From assembly GCA_015657535.1 (NCBI GenBank), contig JADHZB010000097.1, positions 1 to 25,623 of the forward strand: a stretch of DNA of 25,623 bases. Direction: 5' to 3'. The position numbers and the translations under genes are program-made. Source of the stretch: Nephromyces sp. MM_2019. Its lineage: Eukaryota > Apicomplexa > Aconoidasida > Nephromycida. Positions 19,910-25,623 of the stretch are shown here, piece after piece. The notes below the pieces were generated by a model. It ran no database searches, was not told the origin of the DNA, and was given only the letters and a program-made list of their open reading frames with translations. Numbering within the stretch: position 1 is the stretch's first letter; every line of letters starts with the position of its first letter.

Positions 19910-22900
19910 TCGAAATAACTCAAGTTGAGCATGCCAGTTGTAGCACGTATAAGTCGTAGCAAAAGAAAGGTATCTGCCCTAGATTTCGCTCATCTTAGCA
20001 CAATATCACTAACATTTTATTACAAGCTCAGAAGACAGATATGTTCTTCCATGTTCTTGCTCTCTCTTAAATTTTTACTGTATTACCAGTCGAATCTTGG
20101 GCTTACTGCTACCATCAGAGCAACTTTACTACATTGTATCGTAACACAACTGCTTTTGGAGGAATTCCTTGAGTCCAGTTCCAGCATGGTATCCTTCCAA
20201 AATAAAGCTAAGTATTTCACATTGAAGCTCGCAAATACTCTAAATCTTTGAGATGAAAGAAAAACAACAATATTATTAGGCTCATCAAAGAAATCAGTTT
20301 TTATGGAAAAGTAGCAATCTAATGCTAGTACGTAAGCAGCTAGCAGAAATAAAAAAGTCCATAGCCATGGGCTGGTGTATATTTTTCACGAATATCGAGT
20401 GAAACTAATTTTGTTGTCCCATGACGTTTGAGAAGGAGTAAATTGGTAAAAATGTAGTCAAGATAAAAGTGGTCCAGAAGCTATAAACAAAAAGTACCTC
20501 CGCTCAGAAGTTTGCAGTAGACCACTACCACCGGTGCTGCGTCAAAACTATTTCACCCTAACGCGCACTAATGGCATTTCACTTCCAGAAGGCATACACC
20601 TAGAATATTCAGCTAATCCAAAACGGAAATGGGCTACTTCATTGTGTAGCGCATTGAAACAAATATTACGACTGAACAAGATCCCTTGCCTATGGGTATT
20701 GTGGGGCCTTATCCTCAGTGAGCCGCCCGTACGCCCCGAAGCTACTTCCTGGTTCACGTAAGTCCTTGTGTTTAATTCCCTCATGCTGTTTCAGTGGTAC
20801 AATTATCCTTCGGTATCTGCCATTGGCTACCTGGCCATAATCTACCTTTCACCGATATCCTTCAAATTTTAAATATCCATTTTTAATGGCAGCACGCTAC
20901 ATATCTAACTCCTGTATGCATTCTTTCGGTGTACAAGGTAATTTCGCGTGTTGTCAGCGCCGGTAGCATAGTCACAGAAAAAAATTTACCCCATGAGCCC
21001 TAATTTTGTGGCCAGGAAATGAAGCTGAAATAAGGGTCATCCTAAAGGAGTAGAGTGCTACACCTTTATGAAGATGACTTGCCCTAATTCGACAAGCACA
21101 ACCTTGGGCCCTTTAAAGGTGAATGAGTATCTTCGGTGCTTGCTCTGGGATAATTTACCATTCCTTGTTTTCTACGCTATACAATATCCTCATTATGATA
21201 ACAAGTCTATGGGGAAAATAATGTGCTGCAGGGTCGCATTCGATAAATACGCTTTTTGCAACAACACTTGAAATATTCTCTCCTACATCAGACAATCATG
21301 ACGAGTGCAGGCATGCGTTTAGAAACTTCTCTTCACACCTTAAACAACACGTTTGCTTTATCAGATACTCTATGTAGCTCTTGCACGCGCCTTGAAACTC
21401 CTGCAGTAATCCTGGCGAGTGCTATAGTTTCGTGCTGGCGCTACTCATACCTCATTTTGCATATGAAATAGTGCAAGTAAAGTATGTGAGCCAACATAAA
21501 ACATCTGTTTGAGTGCTTGAGGACTTACCCTCTCCACAGGTCCTAACATAAGAAAGCCTTGCCAATACCCTAATAAAAACTTTGCAGTAAAAGTCATATA
21601 GGAAATGGCCCCGTAAAATGATTATCGATCCACACTCTATTACTAGACCCCTGGGGATTCGCGGTGCGTTACAGTACAACGCTTAGGGATAGACGATTCT
21701 CCGAGCCAGGGGTGCACTACGTGACTTCAGCCTTCTCGACATCACGGGCAGGACTTTATCTCCAAATAGGCCGTACCTCTTATGTGACCGTAATAAATTA
21801 GATACCCAGGCCCCGGCTAGGGACTAGGGAAAATAACAATGTTATGAGGGTAACACTTTGCAGAGATCATTGAAATGATTACGTAGCTATCATGCACAAG
21901 CTACGCGAACGAATTATGTGGCGCTAGCTGCAGCCAGTACGTTAGGATTGCTTCCTGGGTCCAAAAGATAGCGAATATGTAGACACGAGAGTTCGTCCCG
22001 ATTACAACTTCATGCAATCTAGTTTCACAGTATCTTCGCCTAGTATGATGGTAAACACTATTTACTTGCTATCAGGAGTAAAAATTTGTGGACTCAGTAG
22101 AAAATAACTAAGCAGCTTCACCAGCCGATGTATCCTAGCTTAGTGCATCGAAGCCTATTTGAACTTGCTTCACCATATCTAAGAGGCCTACCTACGACGG
22201 TTTGCCCTGTAAAGTTTGATGCATAATGATATCTCCAACGCCGCGGACATGCGTTCAATTGCTAAAGTAGGGAGGTGAGTACAGCTACAAATAGTACTCG
22301 CCTATACATATTTATGCACCTATGCAACACTTGACGCACCGCAGGCATCGTAACCGGTAAACATATGAAAAGGAATTAAGGAAAGGAATCGGTAGTAACC
22401 TAATTGGCATCATGTGAAAACAGTTGGCTTGTATTATTGGTGTACAATGAAAAGGCCGATACAAGATAATAATATCACCTTTCACGGTTCATATTAGCCT
22501 TCAGCTCGTCAAAGTGTGAACTGACTGTATGCTGAACCCTTGCTAGTATCGTGAATGAAGTAAATACATATTTTCCGTTTTACAAACTGGTTATCAAGAA
22601 GCCTGAGTAGCCACTTATTTCATTGTAGTCTAGCAAGCATAATTAGACGTTGAAATGCTGTACTGTTATTACCTAGTCGAGCTTTGCTTCAAGAAAAACA
22701 GCAGCTAGTAACGCGCACTGCTGAGCGCCGCTGACAGATCAACAACAGGTATGTACAATGATGCGGCCAGTACTTGGTATAGGCATGAGATAACAAGCAA
22801 GTGATGGATCTTTCTTTTGGGATCCTCTGCAAGTTAGAAAAAATTTTGTGAGCTGTTGCGGTTTAGCCGTAATTACATGGGCACCTCATTTCTTCTTACG

Positions 22901-24722
22901 TGAGGTGCAATGCGGTGGGGCTTGGATCTTCATATTGACAAGGCAAAATACCGAGTTGCAGGTGGTAAAGCAGTAGAAGCAGGAGCCTTGTGATTCTATC
23001 TATTAGCTAATTTGAGCGAACAAGACCTTGTTAAGCAGTGAGCACTATAGTATTACCGGGTCCACGCAACTCAATGTGTATTGCAACTTTCATTCATAGA
23101 GTAGACAGTTGAAAAGCGCCCCGAGGAGATCCGCCAAAACAGTACGATGCACAGCGCTCATCGTGTAAAAATGCGAAGTTCGTAGTAAAGTTGCTATTAC
23201 GATTGAATGGAAAAATGTGCACTGCGATGCAGCATCAATGAATGCTGATCACGCACTGGCGTAAACAAAACCACAAACAACATATACCCAAGCAACAAGG
23301 CGTGAAATCACATTAGAAGATTTTCTACTCTCAGACGACATACTTCGCCGTACAATGCCTTGGCCACTTAACCAAAGTAAAATGTTATATAGCTAAAAAC
23401 GAGTCAACATGTCGATAAAGTAGAATTCCAGTGAAAACTTCAACGGCTTATTAATCGTGGTTCTCAGGCGTTCATAGTTGCTATTTTACAATAACGATAA
23501 GTGTGCAGACATTTGACCTTGATAGTTTCCTTCAGAAACTCCGTGATGGCTGCTGTGCTCCTGCACTCTTCCCTACTAGTTGCACTTACAGACACCATAA
23601 GTAAAGGCGGTGGTGAGCTACGATAATTGCCTCCATCATTCCAAGTCACGAGCAGGCCTCCTAGATAAACCCAAGGAAACACTCGAAACCTCCTTGGTAA
23701 ACATTGTAAACGTTCACCTGCGAAATATTATTCGCACACTCTTGTGCGAGTATAATCCTACGCCCAGCTAAGAAAGATTGTAGTACAGATTTTAAATATA
23801 TATGATGAAACTTTAGCTTCCATTTGAGCTGAAGTATTACCTATCTGCAACTTAAATAAGCTATCGTGTAAGTATTCATTTTTTACCGCAACGAATCTCT
23901 TAGTCAAGCTTATCTACGGACGCAAGAAAAATAGTACCTAGTTTTCGTAGTCACTTGAAGGCTACGTTGATATCATCATAGCAATAAAAGCCATAGGACC
24001 CTTCAAGTGCTGCGTGTTTTGACAGCCAATCGCTGAAAGCGTAGCCTCTTTTGCTGAAGTAATAAGCATGAACGACTGTAGTTATCATCAGAGTGCACCA
24101 AGGAAATAAAAACTTCAGCTAAACACATTCAAGTTTTGTATATAAATAAATGGCACATACAAGCAAGTCCTACCCAGAATGCTCTGCACTGAGAACAGCG
24201 ATCCTTAAACTTCCCAGCATAACTACAGTAAATTACCGCCGAAAATTTCACATTGAAGCTTTCAACCAAGTGCTGCTCAACTTCACTTGAGGATTCTTAA
24301 TGGCATAAAAAAGCAATCCCTGAACAGTTCCACGACGGGGATAATTTAATCAAGAATGGAATGATGGATGAAATGTGACATGCAATCATTTTTGTACGTT
24401 GCTAGCTTATCTACTCGTAATCCTGAAAAACATAATATGGCATTGAAGCATGCTCCTTCGTGCTGATGTATTCGCTTGGGCAATGCTCCACCAACAACAC
24501 CTTCAGAATATCATTATCATTGTGTTTCATCGCTATTTTCGGATGCTACCTCTCCCTAAATCACAGATATTCCGAGAGCAGGCTGGTGGATGCAGCAGCT
24601 CTACAGCTTCTAATGTTCTGTCCAGTAAGGACCTAGTAAGGTAAAACACTCCAGAAAAGGAAAAGGTATACCTCTATACGAGTGATCAGCTAACTCGAAA
24701 AGGAATTTGCATATAATTAAAG
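19910..24722. other. Long spacer without a convincing gene
   Basis: About 4.8 kb of mixed-composition sequence with frequent stops in all frames. A patch at about 20534-20784 is open on both strands (75 codons plus, 78 codons minus with ATG at 20784) and slightly GC-richer, but no family is recognised. Around 23950-24050 are two nested inverted repeats (listed separately). No transposon ends, telomere arrays or RNA genes were seen. Confidence 0.45.
23952..24047. repeat. Overlapping inverted repeats sharing one arm
   Basis: CACTTGAAGG (23952-23961) is complementary to CCTTCAAGTG (24000-24009), and the overlapping AGGCTACG (23959-23966) is complementary to CGTAGCCT (24040-24047). One 15-nt arm therefore has two mutually exclusive partners. 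This could be chance or a switch-like structure. Confidence 0.4.
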
Positions 24723-25250
24723 ATGTCTACGACGGAGGGCGGTGCTCAGGTGCATCTATCACCGGCGCTTCATAGTCTAAAAACTAGGCTGAAACATATT
24801 TTACAAATGCTGAAAGTGCCGAAAAAAGGGTTAGATATACCGAATTTAACAAGGCGTCTTATCCGCGAATTTCAATGCGATGTGGAAGCAAGTATCATCA
24901 GTGATACAATGAAGTATTTATCTCGTTATGACCCAGATGCACCCCAGCTTAGCCAAGTATATATAGATGAGCTGATTTATGGCATTATGGCAAAGTACGC
25001 CCAATATGGATCACGAGACCACAGCAAGGACAATTTCCTTGCAGCGTCTGATGAGGAGATCTCGGAGTGCTTTCAAGTCGCCGATCTAGAAAATAAACAA
25101 TATCTTCTGCAGAGTGACTTGCAGCGGCTCACTAGTGAACTGCAAATATTTATAAAGAAAGATACTATAACGAAGATCTTTCACGCTTCAGATGTAAATG
25201 GAGATGGAAAAATTGATTTAGACGATTGTAAGCTTATAGCGCGGCACTGA
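24723..25250 (+). CDS. EF-hand calcium-binding protein, 175 residues
   Basis: A single open frame from ATG 24723 to TGA 25248-25250. The C-terminal half is an EF-hand pair: a degenerate loop DLENKQYLLQSD (121-132) and a canonical-looking loop DVNGDGKIDLDD (157-168), spaced exactly 36 residues as in calmodulin-type pairs. The second has Asp at positions 1, 5, 9 and 12, Asn at 3 and Gly at 6; position 12 is Asp instead of the usual Glu, which tends to lower calcium affinity or favour magnesium (family knowledge). The first lacks most ligands and is probably structural. Residues 1-100 are helical (SLKTRLKHILQML, DIPNLTRRLIREF) and may contain a worn N-terminal pair. Likely a calmodulin/centrin-superfamily regulatory protein; the partner is unknown. 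Confidence 0.8.
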   Translation: MSTTEGGAQVHLSPALHSLKTRLKHILQMLKVPKKGLDIPNLTRRLIREFQCDVEASIISDTMKYLSRYDPDAPQLSQVYIDELIYGIMAKYAQYGSRDHSKDNFLAASDEEISECFQVADLENKQYLLQSDLQRLTSELQIFIKKDTITKIFHASDVNGDGKIDLDDCKLIARH

Positions 25251-25623
25251 GCACCGATGCTAGTCTATCTTATTCTTATAGATATGTCACTAAAGCTGTG
25301 TTGTTCGAAATAGACGCAGTAAATACCTTAAACAATATTTGCTACCATGATAAACAGATAAAATAACGAGCATAACTGCGAAGCTACAATTCAAGCAATT
25401 GCGGTGACAAAGCTAACCTTAACGCAGAGTTTGGTACCGCGTTACAACCATGAGATCGCAAACTACCATACCATAACAAGCAATTAAATTCTATAAACTA
25501 ATCACCCCGAAAGCAGTGAAGATAGGACATGACAACTCGGGTGTGTCTCAGCATATTGCAAGACAAGCCCACTCTCGTGCTTACAATACCCGGTTGCAAC
25601 TAAGTCGTCTACAAAGGATGTAT
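25251..25623. other. 3' flank of the EF-hand gene
   Basis: Mixed AT-leaning sequence without a further gene, presumably 3' UTR and spacer. No clear AATAAA signal is seen near the stop. Confidence 0.4.

Noticed and set aside
22881..22908. 8-bp perfect hairpin (GCACCTCA / TGAGGTGC)
   Set aside because: Several hairpins of this size are expected by chance in 25 kb; no flanking T-run or gene end.
23732..23749. 7-bp hairpin with 4-nt loop (TCGCACA / TGTGCGA)
   Set aside because: Expected by chance and not linked to a gene.
24450..24644. 64-codon frame upstream of the EF-hand gene
   Set aside because: No domain, not in a spliceable relation that I can support, and the EF-hand gene has its own good ATG.

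Overview
This window looks like nuclear DNA of a unicellular eukaryote. It holds protein genes split by GT-AG introns whose phases match, three tRNA genes of eukaryotic form on both strands, long gene-poor spacers, and many CA/TG-type minisatellites. There are no operons or bacterial ribosome-binding sites. The Ser-rich disordered protein, EF-hand protein and divided genes would fit an alveolate (perhaps apicomplexan-like) protist, but nothing here settles the lineage.

Layout. (1) Bases 1-3674, minus strand: a multi-exon gene whose 3' end runs off the left edge. A long Ser/Asn-rich disordered protein leads into a short amphipathic stretch and one membrane helix. The last part is tentatively compared with the Brr6/Brl1 nuclear-envelope family. 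Its introns are full of CA/TG and G-rich repeats. (2) 3.85-5.2 kb, plus strand: two weaker small coding candidates (one with a possible 22-nt intron) on either side of a purine tract that looks like decayed acidic coding sequence. (3) 5.2-9.9 kb: no convincing gene; several distinct minisatellites. (4) 9956-14704, plus strand: a clear three-exon gene for a 378-residue protein that starts with a UBX-like ubiquitin fold of the OTU1/YOD1 type but lacks a recognisable OTU protease domain. (5) About 14.9-24.7 kb: almost no coding signal and a visibly different texture (no CA/TG arrays, no long homopolymers). It contains tRNA-Val(AAC), tRNA-Leu(UAG) and tRNA-Gly(CCC) within 2.4 kb. (6) 24723-25250, plus strand: an intronless EF-hand protein of 175 residues.

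The most interesting observations are the collinear words shared by the trailers of tRNA-Val and tRNA-Gly (a possible tRNA-linked noncoding module), the UBX-like protein with an unassigned conserved-looking C-terminal half, the possible Brr6-type protein, and the candidate 22-nt intron antisense to the 5' end of the first gene. All assignments rest on reading the sequence by eye; no database search was possible.
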